Assembly (NCBI RefSeq): GCF_000738735.6
Contig: NC_046334.1
Coordinates: 23,503,710 to 23,567,709 of the forward strand
Length of the DNA stretch: 64,000 nt
Direction: 5' to 3'
Source: Corvus cornix cornix
Taxonomy: Eukaryota > Chordata > Aves > Passeriformes > Corvidae
The notes beneath the pieces were generated by a model. The model was not told the DNA's origin. It saw nothing but the letters and a program-made list of their open reading frames with translations, and did no database searches. Shown piece by piece: positions 1 to 11,130 of this stretch; positions within the stretch are counted from its first letter, which is position 1; each line of letters opens with the position of its first letter. The translations under genes and the position numbers were made by a program.

Positions 1-650
1 AGAGGCTGGACACGACCCAGCAATGTGCACTTTCAGCCCAGAAAGCCAAATGTATCCTGGACTACATTAAAAGTAGCGTGGCCAGCAGGGCAAGGGAGAC
101 TATTTTGCCCTTCTTCTCTACACTTGTGAGACTGCACCTGCAGTGCTGCATCCCATTCTGAGGGTCCCCAGCACAGGAAGGACATGAACCTGATGGAGCA
201 AGTCCAGAGGAGGGACACATGATTAGCGGGATGGAGCATCTCTCCTATGAGGAAAGGCTAAGACAATTGAGGCTGTTCAGTCTGAAAAAGACAAGACTTT
301 GGGATGACCTAGTTGCTGCCTTCCAGTACCTGAAAGGAGCCTGTAAGAAATATGCAGAGAGAATATTTTAAAAAGCATGTAGTGACAGGACAAGGAGGAA
401 CGACTTCAAACAAGGAAAATAGGTTTAGACTAGATATTAGGAAAAATTCTTTATTGTGAGGGTGGTGAGACACTGGAAGAGTTTGCCCAGAAAAGTGGTG
501 GATGCCCCATCCCTGGAAATGTTGAAGGGCAGGCTGGATGGGGGTCTGATCAATCTGGTCTAGTGGAAGATATCCCTGTCCAAGGCAGCAGGGGTTGGAA
601 CTAGACGATCTCTAAGGTCTGTTCCAGCATGAGCTGTTTTATGATTCTGC
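1..650 (+). mobile_element. CR1 LINE, 3' part, plus orientation, cut by window edge
   Basis: The sequence matches the 3' part of CR1: the end of the reverse-transcriptase frame (recognisable in pieces such as EHLSYEERLRQLRLFSL and FRLDIRK), then the usual terminus around 'ctaaggtctgttccagcatgagctg' and 'tatgattctg' near 648. The frame is broken by stops and indels, so the copy is dead. It lies in FNIP2 intron 1, antisense to the gene. Confidence 0.9.
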
Positions 651-2560
651 TGGGCAGATGACCCTGGTAGCACTCCAAAAAATTGTACAAACTACACTAA
701 ACCAATCTTGTAAGGGAAGTAACATTTGATAAGGAAATAAGCAGTTTCAGGGGAATTTATCCACATAAATACACATTGCTTGCACACAAAGTAATTAGGG
801 TTTCCCCAGAGCCTCAGAGTCTAAGGAGAAATATATTGAATTACAGCCACTTAAGTGTCTCTGTTGAAAGGGGTACGTGCATATGCACACATACATCTTT
901 ACATATGTATTACACATACACACACATATGTATATATTCAGTTAAGGGAGGCAAGAAGCAGCAGTAAAAAAACAGAAGCTCAAGTCTGTGTACAAAACTG
1001 CTTAGAACAAAATGTAATATCTCACTAATACACCTTTTCTCCAGCTGGTTTATAATTTCCCTTTTTGTAAAAAAAGAGCTAAGCTACTCTTTAATTCTAA
1101 CTACTACCCTTCTACCACTTCATACTTCCATTATCTTGAAGGGAGGCCTGGGCCAGTGGAAAGTCCTACTATCCTAATAGTTCTGTATTAGCATCTACAC
1201 GTCATGTTTACATTCTCCTCACCCAGCAGGTAAGGGTTGTGCTCATGTGAACATGCAGTGCAGCCCAACCAGACTAGCTCCATAGAGTGCATTAATTGGT
1301 GCTAAGGATCTGACACCCACACTGTCTGTGTTCTGGAGTTTTTTATTTTTGATCAGCTGTAGTACGGTCCCAGGGCCTGAATACCCATTAGTGGTTGGAA
1401 TACACTTTCTAATTTCATTCATTCCAACAGGAATCCAGTTTACGTACCGAAGCCACTTGGCTTTGTGAGCCAAAGTGCAGTTAGTGGAGACAATTTAGAG
1501 GTTTTCTTTAAAAGAGCACTCCTGAGCCAAATTAATATGCTTACGTTCATGCACCCAGGAAATAATTTCCTGTGGCTCCACATTCATCTATAGGCACCAT
1601 GTCTCTTCCTCTTTGAGGCTGTGCCAGCTCATCCTGGTAAGCAGCATGGACCTTGAAGCTCGATGTTTCCTTCAGAGCCAAAGAGACAAAACAGCAGGGA
1701 CCTCTGGCCAAGATTTATCTCCCATCAAATGAGAGAGTGCAACAGAACCAGCACATATAGTACTTGTTACAGGTAAACCTCAAGCCTGGTTGATGGACCT
1801 CTTCAACAGAACTTTTCCTGGTGTTCCTGGGAAGACCAGAAAACACAAAGCGTCCCAACAATGTAGTTGAAAAAAGTTGTCAAATTACATTAATTTGAGG
1901 AGGCATTATCTACTAAAGAGATTTCTGGTAATTCCTCTGTTGTTCAGGGTAAGGAGGGTGTGTGAATACACTTAAGCTTTCAAGGCTTTCATAACAATTG
2001 AAAGTCCAAGGATAGAGATTGTTACTGGTCTTACAGGGCTCCTTAACAAAGCTAAACACTGCAAGACATATTGAATGTGGACAGACCTCACTTAACAAAA
2101 CCTGGAAAGAATAAAACTAACTAAAAATCCTTAGAAAGACAGTCTTGTCATTAGAAAATGATTCTGCCACTTTACATCTAACATTGACTGGCAGTATATG
2201 CTTAATACAGAAGCTACCAAAGGATTAAGTCTCCTGCTTTACTTAGGTCAAATCACATCTCTCCACTCAAACAGAGATTACTGTTCAACAGAAAGTCTAT
2301 TAAAAGCATTGCAGCAGAGCTTCTAAGACCCTGTAAGTATGCTCCTGCAGATCATGAACAGATCACCAGGAAGAAAGAAAAAGCATTACAGCATATTTAA
2401 AAGTTGTAAGGAAGAATTTAATATTAACAAACAAACAAAAAAAAAACCCCATTCACATGTAAAATATTTCAAACAATTTTATTAACCATAGGTTTGTCAA
2501 AAGAAGTCAGGTACAAAGGGAATGAGGGAAAATAGGGGATAAAAAGAGTGAAGGGTACTT
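651..2560. other. FNIP2 intron 1, no gene recognised
   Basis: AT-rich sequence. A mixed CA/TA dinucleotide tract lies at about 885-945. The reading frames here are short and show no family resemblance. No splice-bounded exon matching the rest of FNIP2 was found. Confidence 0.6.
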
Positions 2561-2571
2561 ACAGTAGTATT

Positions 2572-3104
2572 TTTATTATAACAGTTTTTATTTGAAGTGT
2601 CACATCATTTAAATGTTACTCAAACTGAAAACCAAGTATTGAATATCTTAGGGAAAAAAAAATAACAGAAAACTGGTTTCTTCCATATTAGAGGAGATAT
2701 TTAACCCATAAGGTAAGTGCTACAAGAAGTAAGTAGCAGTTACACAGAAGTAACCTGCAGTTACAACATATAGACTCAACAGCAACACAACATTCACCAG
2801 ATTTGTTCTCTAATATGAACGCAGCTCCAATACTGTGACAAGTCACTTTCAAAGGAATCACCTTGTAACCCAAATATATTGACATTTTCATCTTACACCA
2901 TTTGTCTCCACGATCATGCAACTTTAGCCACACAAATGGTCCCGCACAGACCATCTTTGAAATTATAATGGCTCCACGACTGTGATCTTTCATACTTGGC
3001 ACTATGGCATTTTGTGGGTCAAAATACTGTCCACCGCTCTCCCTCACCATCCTTAGTAGTTTCAGCAGTGAAAGCCCAGATTCCAATTCAACCCTGTGTA
3101 CCAT
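2572..3104 (-). other. Unassigned 138-codon reading frame followed by poly(A) hexamers, inside FNIP2 intron 1
   Basis: An open frame runs on the minus strand from ATG 3104 to a stop at 2688. Two AATAAA hexamers (minus strand) follow at 2587-2592 and 2572-2577, about 100 bp after the stop. The C-terminal third is Cys/Leu-rich and hydrophobic. I recognise no domain. It could be a chance frame, a terminal exon of a short intronically polyadenylated FNIP2 transcript, or a decayed insertion. There is no evidence that it is translated. Confidence 0.25.
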
Positions 3105-3292
3105 CTGATCACAAGACCAGTCAACTCATGCCACACAGAAAAACAGGCACAGAGGTTACCGGGCATGCATGTGATTGTCACTGTGCTCACCGGGCCGCTC
3201 GGTCTTGTGAGCAGCACAGATGTCACACGAACAAAGCTCCAAAGCACCAGCCCGAGCAAAACACTGTCCCCGAAGGTTCAGAAAACACTAAC

Positions 3293-3328
3293 AATTCAAT
3301 ATTACACAGAAATTCAATATTACATAAA
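3293..3328. repeat. 18-bp direct tandem duplication
   Basis: The unit AATTCAATATTACACAGA at 3293-3310 is followed directly by a near copy at 3311-3328 that differs only in the last bases. It is a small local duplication in FNIP2 intron 1. Confidence 0.7.
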
Positions 3329-3851
3329 GGTTATACACATGAACCCTGAAGCAACGACAGCTACTGAACCTCACCTTTCAGCATGTGCGCTATCAAAAGC
3401 GGGGAGCAGTGAAAGGTGCCTAATGCTTAGCGGGTCACCAGACTGCGCACGTGTATTTAGGTCACAACAATTAAGCCGTTTCTTAATTTTCCCGTGCTGA
3501 TGAGACCCGGGCACGAGTTATCACAGCAACTGCCCACAAACGCCACACAGGGGGCCCGGCGGCTCTCTCCACCGCTGCCGAGGGGCGAGCGCCCCAGGCT
3601 CCCGGGCGTGCCTCGGCCAACTCGCGCAGAAAATGGCTGAGAGCTCCAACGAGAGGGAAAGGCGGGAGAAGAGCCACCCCGGCGCGGCCGTGCTCCCGCC
3701 GCACCCCTTCCCCCCGGCCGCTCCCCCGGAAACTCCGCGGCGGGGGACCCTGCGGGGGCTGCGGCACACCTGCGCCCCACGCCGGCCTCTCTGCCGCCCC
3801 GCGGGGGCAGCCCCCGGGGCCCACCGCCGCCCGCCCCGCCGCCGCACTCAC

Positions 3852-3944
3852 CTGAAGGCGGGCCCCTCCCCGGAGCCCGCCGTGGGGGGCCGCCGCGCCG
3901 CCGCCCCTTTTGTTGAAGAGCTTCTGGAGCAAGGTGGGGGCCAT
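3852..3944 (-). CDS. FNIP2: FNIP2 coding exon 1 (folliculin-interacting protein 2), gene continues past left edge
   Basis: FNIP2 binds folliculin and AMPK and acts in lysosomal nutrient signalling to mTORC1/TFEB; that role is family knowledge. The ATG at 3944 (minus strand) begins MAPTLLQKLFNKRG, the conserved N-terminus of FNIP1/FNIP2, and has a purine at -3 and G at +4. The exon stops at a clean donor (CAG|GTGAGT) with its last base at 3852. Gene order (FNIP2 next to PPID, opposite strands) matches human. Oddity: the segment just before the donor reads GSGEGPAF, the conserved FNIP2 motif, only in the +1 frame relative to the ATG, so one extra base or two missing bases lie in the GC-rich stretch between (see findings). 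In the ATG frame the exon would be exactly 31 codons. No exon 2 is visible in the remaining 3.8 kb, which fits the long first intron of this gene. Confidence 0.85.
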
Positions 3945-4354
3945 GCCGCCGCCCCGCCCGGCGGCGGCCCCGCCGCGCCCCTTGCAGCGGCTCAGCGGGC
4001 GGCGAGCGGCGGCGGCCGCGGCAGCATCCCCGGAGCCGCTGCGGAGCCGCCCAGCATTCCGCGGAGGCGAGGCGAGGCGAAAGGAGCGCCGGCCCGCTCA
4101 GCCGCGCCGGTCCCGGCGGCCGCCCGTCACCTGACGAGAGGCCGAGCGCTCCCGGCCGGCGGCACTGACACCGGCCGCGCACCGGGCAGGGCAGCGCTCC
4201 CCACGCCGCCGGCAGACGGGGACGGAGCCCGGGAGCGCCGCGCCCCTCGGGCGGCCCCCATTGGCTGCGCGGCGCCCCCGCCCCGCCCCCAGCACGTGGT
4301 AAGGCGCGGGGGTGGCCCTTAAAGGGACAGGGCCCGGGCGGGCCGCGTGTGCGG

Positions 4355-4390
4355 GCTGTGCCGCGGTGTGTGCCGCGGTGTGTGCCGCGC
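4355..4390. repeat. 12-bp tandem repeat, unit CCGCGGTGTGTG
   Basis: Two exact copies (4361-4372 and 4373-4384) with partial copies on both sides form a small minisatellite at the distal edge of the FNIP2 CpG island, just before the adjacent CR1 element. Confidence 0.8.
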
Positions 4391-4435
4391 CCGCGGTGAG
4401 CGCGGATACATCGAACCGGAGAGCCCGTGTGAAGG

Positions 4436-5078
4436 GGCTGGAAAGGGCCTTAAAGGTAATCTAGTCACAAACTGCACTGCCGTGGGCAGGGACACCTCCC
4501 ACTAGACCACGTTTACCAAGGTCTTATCCAACCTGGCTTTGAACATCTCCAGGGTTGGGGCATCCATAACCTCCCTGAACAACCTGTTCCAGCTCCTCAC
4601 CACCCTCACAGTAAAGAATTTCTTTCTAATATCTAACCTAAATTGCCCTTGTTTCAGTTTGAACCCAGTACTCCTAGTCCTATCACTACAGTTCCTGTTG
4701 AAGACCCTCTCCAGCTTCCATGTAGACCTCTTCAGATACTGGAAGGTAGCTATGAGGTCTCCACACAACCTTCTCGTCTCCAGGATGAACAGCCCCAACT
4801 CTCTCAACCTGTCTCTGTAGGGGAGGTGCTCCAGTCCTCTTAACCTTGTGGCACTCCTCTGGACTTGTTCCAACAGTTCCAACTCCTTATGGTGGGGACA
4901 CCAGAACTGCATGAAATTCTCCAGGTGTGATCTCACGAGAGCAGAGCAGAGGGGGAAGTTCACCTCCCTTGACCTGCTGGGGCCACACTGCTTTTGATGT
5001 AGCCCAGGATTTGCTTGGCTTTCTGGGCTGCAAGCACACAGCCGGCTTATGTTGAGTTTTTTGTCCACATCCACACAC
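4436..5078 (-). mobile_element. CR1 LINE, 3' part, minus orientation, with a preserved RT-end frame
   Basis: On the minus strand this is the C-terminal part of the CR1 ORF2 polyprotein plus the 3' UTR. An uninterrupted frame from 5074 to 4502 (190 codons) contains LEHLPYRDRLRELGLF, FRLDIRKKFFTVRVV and a normal CR1 C-terminus. The 5' truncation falls inside ORF2, so it cannot be autonomous. The 3' end abuts the FNIP2 CpG island. The intact frame suggests a younger insertion than the other copies in the window. Confidence 0.93.
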
Positions 5079-6260
5079 AGATAATGTGTTTTTTACAACA
5101 CATTGCTCTATATATAGAACTATGTTTGCATACATATGTGTGCCCTGTGTGTGCACACATGTAAATCATGTGTTTGTGACTTACAACAATGTATTTGTGC
5201 AGTGAAGCAAGAACAAAGCATTGCCTGCATCAGAAGGGGCTGTTTGGGCTGACAGCAGAATGTGGCGTCCAAGTGGCCTCCCATCTTCCTCATACCAGCC
5301 AAACCCCCAGATTGACAAAAAATCCATTGGGTTTCAGGAAGCTCACATGCCTCATTTTGCTCCATGCACCAATCTGTCTGGTCCAGGAAGGTTTTCACCT
5401 GATTTTTTTCTGAGTCAGGACTAGAATATCTGTAATGGAGAAATCCCTGGCATATAATTGTAGAAATACTGTGATTCCCTCAGGGAATCTGAACTTTTAC
5501 TTTAGTCTTTGACCAGGCAAGCAGCAATATATTTGCAGGAAGGTAGGTCTGCTGGCATGGTGCCTATTTTCACTCAATTCTATTTAACAGATCGATTCCA
5601 TTCACAAATAATTAGTTGAGGCTACAGTATTTAGGTATCACTTGAGACTTTATGTTTGTTTGTTTAATTTAAGGGAAAATTGTGTAGTTTTGCCCAGCAG
5701 CAGGATGACACCTTGATGTACCTACCAAGAGAACATGACTTCAAATGCTCCTTTTCAACCAGCTAAGTCACTGCATAGTGACAAAAACCAACCAACCAAA
5801 CAAAACCCCCAAAACCCCAGGAAAAGCAGAATCACAGTAACTTCCTGCACTTTTTAGGAAACTGGAAGATGAGACACGGAGAATGGTGGTTATTATATAG
5901 TTGTAATGAATCACTACAATAGTTGTCTGCAAACTCAACATCCAGTAGTGGTAGAAGAGGTGGTGGATGTATTTTGGAGTCAGCCTTTCACCATCTGGAG
6001 AAGCTGATTTCTCTTTAAAATAAGAGGTGACTGTCTAGTGGCCTGATAATCTGATCAGCTGAACCCTCGATAACACCAGATTGAATCTTGTAATGCTCAA
6101 TTGATCCTGTACAGAGGTCCATTCTCAGAAGGGCTTTGACCACTTCATCTGTGAGACTGAATACCCAATGTAAATCTTTCAGCTGGGATGTTGTTACCGC
6201 TTTTGATTCTTTATTTCCACCATAATCACCAAATGCCCCCAGTCATTAGAGTCAATCCAC
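5079..6260. other. Intergenic, no gene recognised
   Basis: AT-rich intergenic DNA between FNIP2 and PPID. It includes short TG/CA-rich tracts near 5100-5165 and a C/A-rich tract near 5786-5820. The part from about 5900 continues the minus-strand sequence beyond the stop of the unassigned frame at 6261 and may be its degenerate continuation. Confidence 0.5.
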
Positions 6261-6809
6261 TCAACCAAAGCTGAAGGACAGAAGAGAGAGGGTACAATGA
6301 TGGCAGCACATGGAAAGGGAAGTGAATAGCAGGGTGTGGATGGACAAGATGAAAGACATCATAGTTGACACAGTAATCAACACAAATGAGAATCTAGGCG
6401 TCCAGCTCCAGAAATAATCACTGGACTGCATTTCTCTAAGAACAGTCCTGAGAAACTTAAATGTTGCAAACACCATGGCTGCCACTCTGTGGTCCATCAG
6501 TGTTAGCAAGGAGTGCTGACCAGTGGGGGCAGAGTCAGAGAGTAACAACCAGTTGTCTCCCAATGTCCACACCACAAACATTTTACAGTGTTTTATTTTG
6601 GACCGGTTGCAGTCTGGTCCTGTCAGCAGAATGCATGTCAGTGTTTGGAGAATGCTGAATGTGTTTCTGAAAAATATCTGGTTTAGTTTCATCTGAAAAT
6701 GATCCACCTTGTATGCCCGAATGCCACTCCAAAATGTGAAGCAAGACAAAGTCAGTAAAGGCAATTGGGATACTGGCTTCACAAATAGCAGTGTAAATGC
6801 ACCGTACAT
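6261..6809 (-). other. Unassigned 182-codon reading frame with several hydrophobic segments; possible membrane-protein pseudogene
   Basis: The frame runs from ATG 6809 to TGA 6261 on the minus strand. It has several long hydrophobic stretches (for example FSFVLITVSTMMSFILSI near the C-terminus) separated by charged segments (FLRTVLREMQSSDYFW), which looks like a multipass membrane protein. Coding-like text seems to continue past the stop into 5.9-6.2 kb with further stops and frame changes. I could not assign a family. The Leu/Phe/Ser-rich composition could also come from AT-rich non-coding DNA. Treat it as a pseudogene candidate only. Confidence 0.3.
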
Positions 6810-9800
6810 GTTGGCTGATGCTCAGTGCAAAATTACTTTCCAGTGTTTTCTCTTAATGTGTGTGACCATCACTACTGAAATTGATAACAACACATTAAGA
6901 CATTTGTGTTCTGAAGGCTATTTCTGGAAAAAAAAAATTAAAGAAGGGAAAATAGCAGAATCAGCAAAGGAGTACAAAATAATTTTCACAATAAGTACAC
7001 ACTGTCACACCCCAAAGAGAGTTTGGCTACAAAGAACACCTGGCAAAGCAAATGCAGTGATTTTTCACTAACCCCAGAGTGCAAAATATGAGCAGATGTA
7101 AAGAAAAAAGCCATACCAGCTGTCAAGAAACGATAATTTACAGCAAGATAGGGTGTCTACAGCCCTCACTCTTCTAGGAAATAAAAATGGCATTTAAAAA
7201 TCAAAAACTGATATTCTGCCTGAGGGTCAGACTCTTTCTGTGCAGAGAAAGACAAGTTAATTGTTTAAGATTCAGTCAGAAAAGGAGCCAGATTCTCAAT
7301 GCAGAAATAAATGTGACTTTGATAGGAAACTGTCAATACATAAAAAGGATCATTCATATCCTGGGATAGCTGAATGCTTGGAAAAGCAGATCAGTGTTTC
7401 ATAGGGCATAAATTTCTCTATAGATTCTCTCCTGAAAAAGTATCCAGGTTTGATAGCCAGGACAGGCAGGATTAAAACCCAAGTCTCCTAAGTCACACTT
7501 CACCTCCCCATCACTTATACCTGGACAAAATGTTGAGTTCCTTTATGGATCCTTTCCTTCCACTCTGCTCAGTCCTAAATGCACAAATCCAAAATTTCTG
7601 CTGTCAGAACTAGGCTTTGGAGGTACTGCAAAGAGAAGCCAGAGGCCAGAACAAGTAAACTCTGAAGATTTAACAAAAAGTTTGTTAATCCAAGATGGTT
7701 GTTAATGATTTACTGCTTGGTGTGGTAATTCATGCTGTTTAGGTTACGTGAACACAGATAAGTCTTGCTACCCTTTGCAATGCATCAGCAATATTTTTGA
7801 TTCTGTAAAATAAATAAAATCAAGTTTTTAATGCCAATTCAAACATGCCAAGTAAAATGTGGTATTAAGAAATACCTAGAATTATTCTCCTTCCATATTG
7901 TTGTTATTACTATTTAGCACATTAAATCTAAATTGCTCTCCACAGAGGATTTAAAAACCTATTGTAAAATGTATCTCACTTCACAAGCAGAGACAGAAAC
8001 TGAAAAAAGAAAGCTTGGGATTGCAGCCCCCTGCAAACCAGCTTACTCATCCTTCATTGAAGCATTACATAACTTGAGCTGTTGCTGCAGCAACTTTCCC
8101 CAGTCCCTGAACAGAGCCACAAAGGTGCTGCCATAATACAGATAAGCAGTTTCCCTGTCTTTTTACATGGAACACACAGTCAGTTAAAAACCAAAGACAG
8201 TTTGAAGGGAAATATTAATTTAATTGTTCTAACATTACTGGGAAATATTGATGTATGTAATGAAACATTTAGTTTTCAATAGTCTTTGGTGTTAGAGGCA
8301 AAGAGAATGGCCAGATGAGGAATGTCTTCTTTTAATCACCACAATATAAATATCAAGTAATATGGAGAGAATTGGATTGTGTGAAGGTAATAAGTATTTA
8401 CAATACTCTGAAATCATTACTGTACATATGTATTTTGTCAAATTTCCTAAAGCAAGGGTACACTACTTTTTCCTCCAGAAGAGCCTGAAAATGTACATAC
8501 CTGTGAATGTTCAAACACGTGTTTGGAACCTGGTTTGGTTCCTCTTCTCAACAAAGTTCTTAACATTGGTAGATTGTATTTGTGACTCTCCTGCCTAGGA
8601 CTCCATCCAAAGTCTAGCTGGAAATCCTCATGTCCCAGATTTTCAAAGGTGAAATCTGCCATGGGCCTTCCTATTTGTTGGTTGCACTCTTGTCTCTAAG
8701 TCCATGCAGGTGCAGTTCACCTTGGACTCCATCCTACCCACATTAGGTGCAGACCAAAAACATTTTCTACGTAAGAAAGACTGCAGTCATCATAATTGGT
8801 ATTTCAATACCTTTTGGTAGTAACTGTGATAAACATTCATTTACATGAAATTGCATTAATATCAGGACATACATTTGTATCAAAACTGAGGGCAGGATTT
8901 TAGCAACAAAACTGATATCCTGCAATGCTGCAGCAGTATCCAGCTGCTAGCTGACACTTTGGGTCTCTCCTTGCAAGCCATGGCTTCTACTGTTGTCAGA
9001 AGTCACAGGCACTCTCTTCCATGCCTCCTCTCATCCTGAGGTCCTAAATACTACTCTGAATAGTTGCCTCTAAAACGTGTTTTAAGCAGACATAAGATAC
9101 ACAGCCAAGAAGTCTGCTTATTCTCGCTTGGTTCTTAACCATTTCTTCAGGGATCAGCATATCTGAAAGGTAGTGACAAGTAAATGCATGGCTTTATTTT
9201 CAGTTTCTGTCATGTCAGCTCTGTGTGGAAAAATTTTCTTTTTAAAACATCCTCAGAAAAGAACATGTGGTTCTTTCATTGTTTAACATTACATTTTAAT
9301 TCAACTTAGAGGAATCTGCACGGGGTTAATAACTGCTCAGTATGAGTTTAATCTGGGATCTCTTTATTCAATTTTATGCAGAAAAAGACTTGGTGCAGAT
9401 GGGTAACAATAAACCTGATGGCAAAAAACCAGATTACTTTTTCTGTCTCGTGTGCTTCTCATGGAGGTGACATGCTTGATGTGCCAGGTCACATGGGAAC
9501 AGCACATGATGCACCCTGTGTGTCACACGGCACAGGGAAGGCTGAGTGGCTGCTCTATTTCACAGCAAGCAGTGAAAGCATCCTTTCCAAGAATGTTTGC
9601 ATGTTGGGAGCTTCTTGATAGCTGTTCTGAAAAGCTGATGAGATATGTGTTTCAATTGCCTGTCAGATGGATCCCATCAGTACTGCACCATATTCTGAAG
9701 CTGCAATTCAGTCCAATGAAAACCCCACATATAATTACTTCTGTACAAAGCAAAATGGCTTTTAATATCCTTAGACAATGCAGTCATGCACTGAGCCAAA

Positions 9801-11130
9801 GCACTCACTTTCCAGTGAAATTAGCATATTTGAGCCTCTATTTTCTTCACAGTGTCAAACACAGATTTAAAGATGAAAACAAAGACAAGAAAAACAAAAA
9901 GAAAAAATCCTAGTCTGTATGTGTACATATTTGCCCATCTTAACACCATCTGCAACAACTACAAATAATCTTCATTTTGGAGTTTATTCTTTCGTGGATG
10001 CAACTTTACAGGCTAGAACAATTATGAAATAAATTTGCTTATTGTGTATTCCATCAGAGTACCAGTTTTAGAATGCTATATACATTTCTATGCATTTATC
10101 AATGATTGCTTATTTAGTCAGGGAGGGAAGAAGAGGTAAAACCAAAGATTTTGTAACAGGCTGATCTTTGAGTTTAATTAGGGTGGAGGGTCATACTCCA
10201 GCAAGTATGATGTACTTGGTGAAGGGGAGACCTGTACTTGAAGCCATTTGCTTCAGTATTTTAGCACTCACACCACATTTATCTATTTATAATACTCAAA
10301 CTACTTTACTGGGTAGCCAAAGCTGTATGTGTGGAAAAATAAATAGCTGAATTAAAAAATTAACAGACAATTATTACATTATAGTGAGTATTTTCAATGT
10401 ACTGCTTTACAGATATTTACTACATAAACTATTGGAAGTGTCAAAAGATAAGAGGTATTTTGGTGATAGGAAAGATTTCTAAATTACAATATCACAAAGC
10501 ATTAGAGGATCAAAGGGGTGATTTTACTGCTTAAAAACAGATTTTAGAGGACTTTATAAAGTAAGTCTGACTTTGTAAGAAGTTATTTGTATATAAATTC
10601 AGTGTATAATTTAATATATGAATTTGAACATGAGATCACTCAGTAAATTCTTGACAGAAGTCACACTACGCTTGTTTTTTACAATCTGCCAATGACTATA
10701 AATTAATATGAAACTAATTATGCTACTGCAGTGCTTGGGAGATATTAATTCAACTCACATATTTTCCAGAATCTCCTACTGACACTGAGAAAATAACTTG
10801 ATTTCTCTCTTGTTCAGCTCATGTCTCCAAATTATCACAGAGATGCCTCTTTCTTTGTACCTCTAAAGTACTTTGCACATAAGGACTTCCAAGCAACTAG
10901 TGTAAAAAAAATTACTCATCTAGAATCTAGACTATTCCAACTTCACCAGTAAAAAAACTGCAGGGACTGAATAAGTCTACTCCTGGAAGAATGAATCACT
11001 GCTTCTTCCTGAGAGGAAGCTGCCAACAGCTCTTGCGGGGGACACACACCAACAACACACACTTTACTCTGATGTCTGCTAAAGAAATCTCCTCTAGACT
11101 GTACTCACTTGGCTAGCAACTGACTCACTG
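6810..11130. other. Intergenic, nothing recognised
   Basis: 4.3 kb of AT-rich DNA without a recognisable repeat, RNA gene or conserved reading frame. The frame at 9452-9913 (153 codons, ending in a Lys-rich tail) has no family resemblance and I read it as chance. Confidence 0.5.

Larger units (their letters stand above)
3530..4400 (-). promoter_or_regulatory. FNIP2: CpG island and promoter of FNIP2
   Basis: This block of very high G+C and dense CpG surrounds FNIP2 exon 1 in otherwise AT-rich DNA. Upstream of the start codon on the minus strand are GC boxes (4271-4290), a CCAAT box (ATTGG on the plus strand, 4260-4264) and an E-box CACGTG (4293-4298). A second CACGTG sits downstream at about 3448-3453. 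There is no TATA box. Transcription probably starts between about 3.95 and 4.25 kb; this is inferred, not seen. Confidence 0.75.

Noticed and set aside
3457..4322. Long frames of 150-240 codons on both strands around FNIP2 exon 1
   Set aside because: They arise from CpG-island composition. Only the frame starting at 3944 has protein-family support, and only for its first exon.
4502..5074. 190-codon frame as a host gene
   Set aside because: It is the C-terminal end of CR1 ORF2, recognisable from LRELGLF and FRLDIRKKFF. The same holds for frames at 16000-16392 and 36364-36738.
9452..9913. 153-codon plus-strand frame with Lys-rich tail
   Set aside because: No splice context, no domain, and the Lys tail comes from an A-rich tract.
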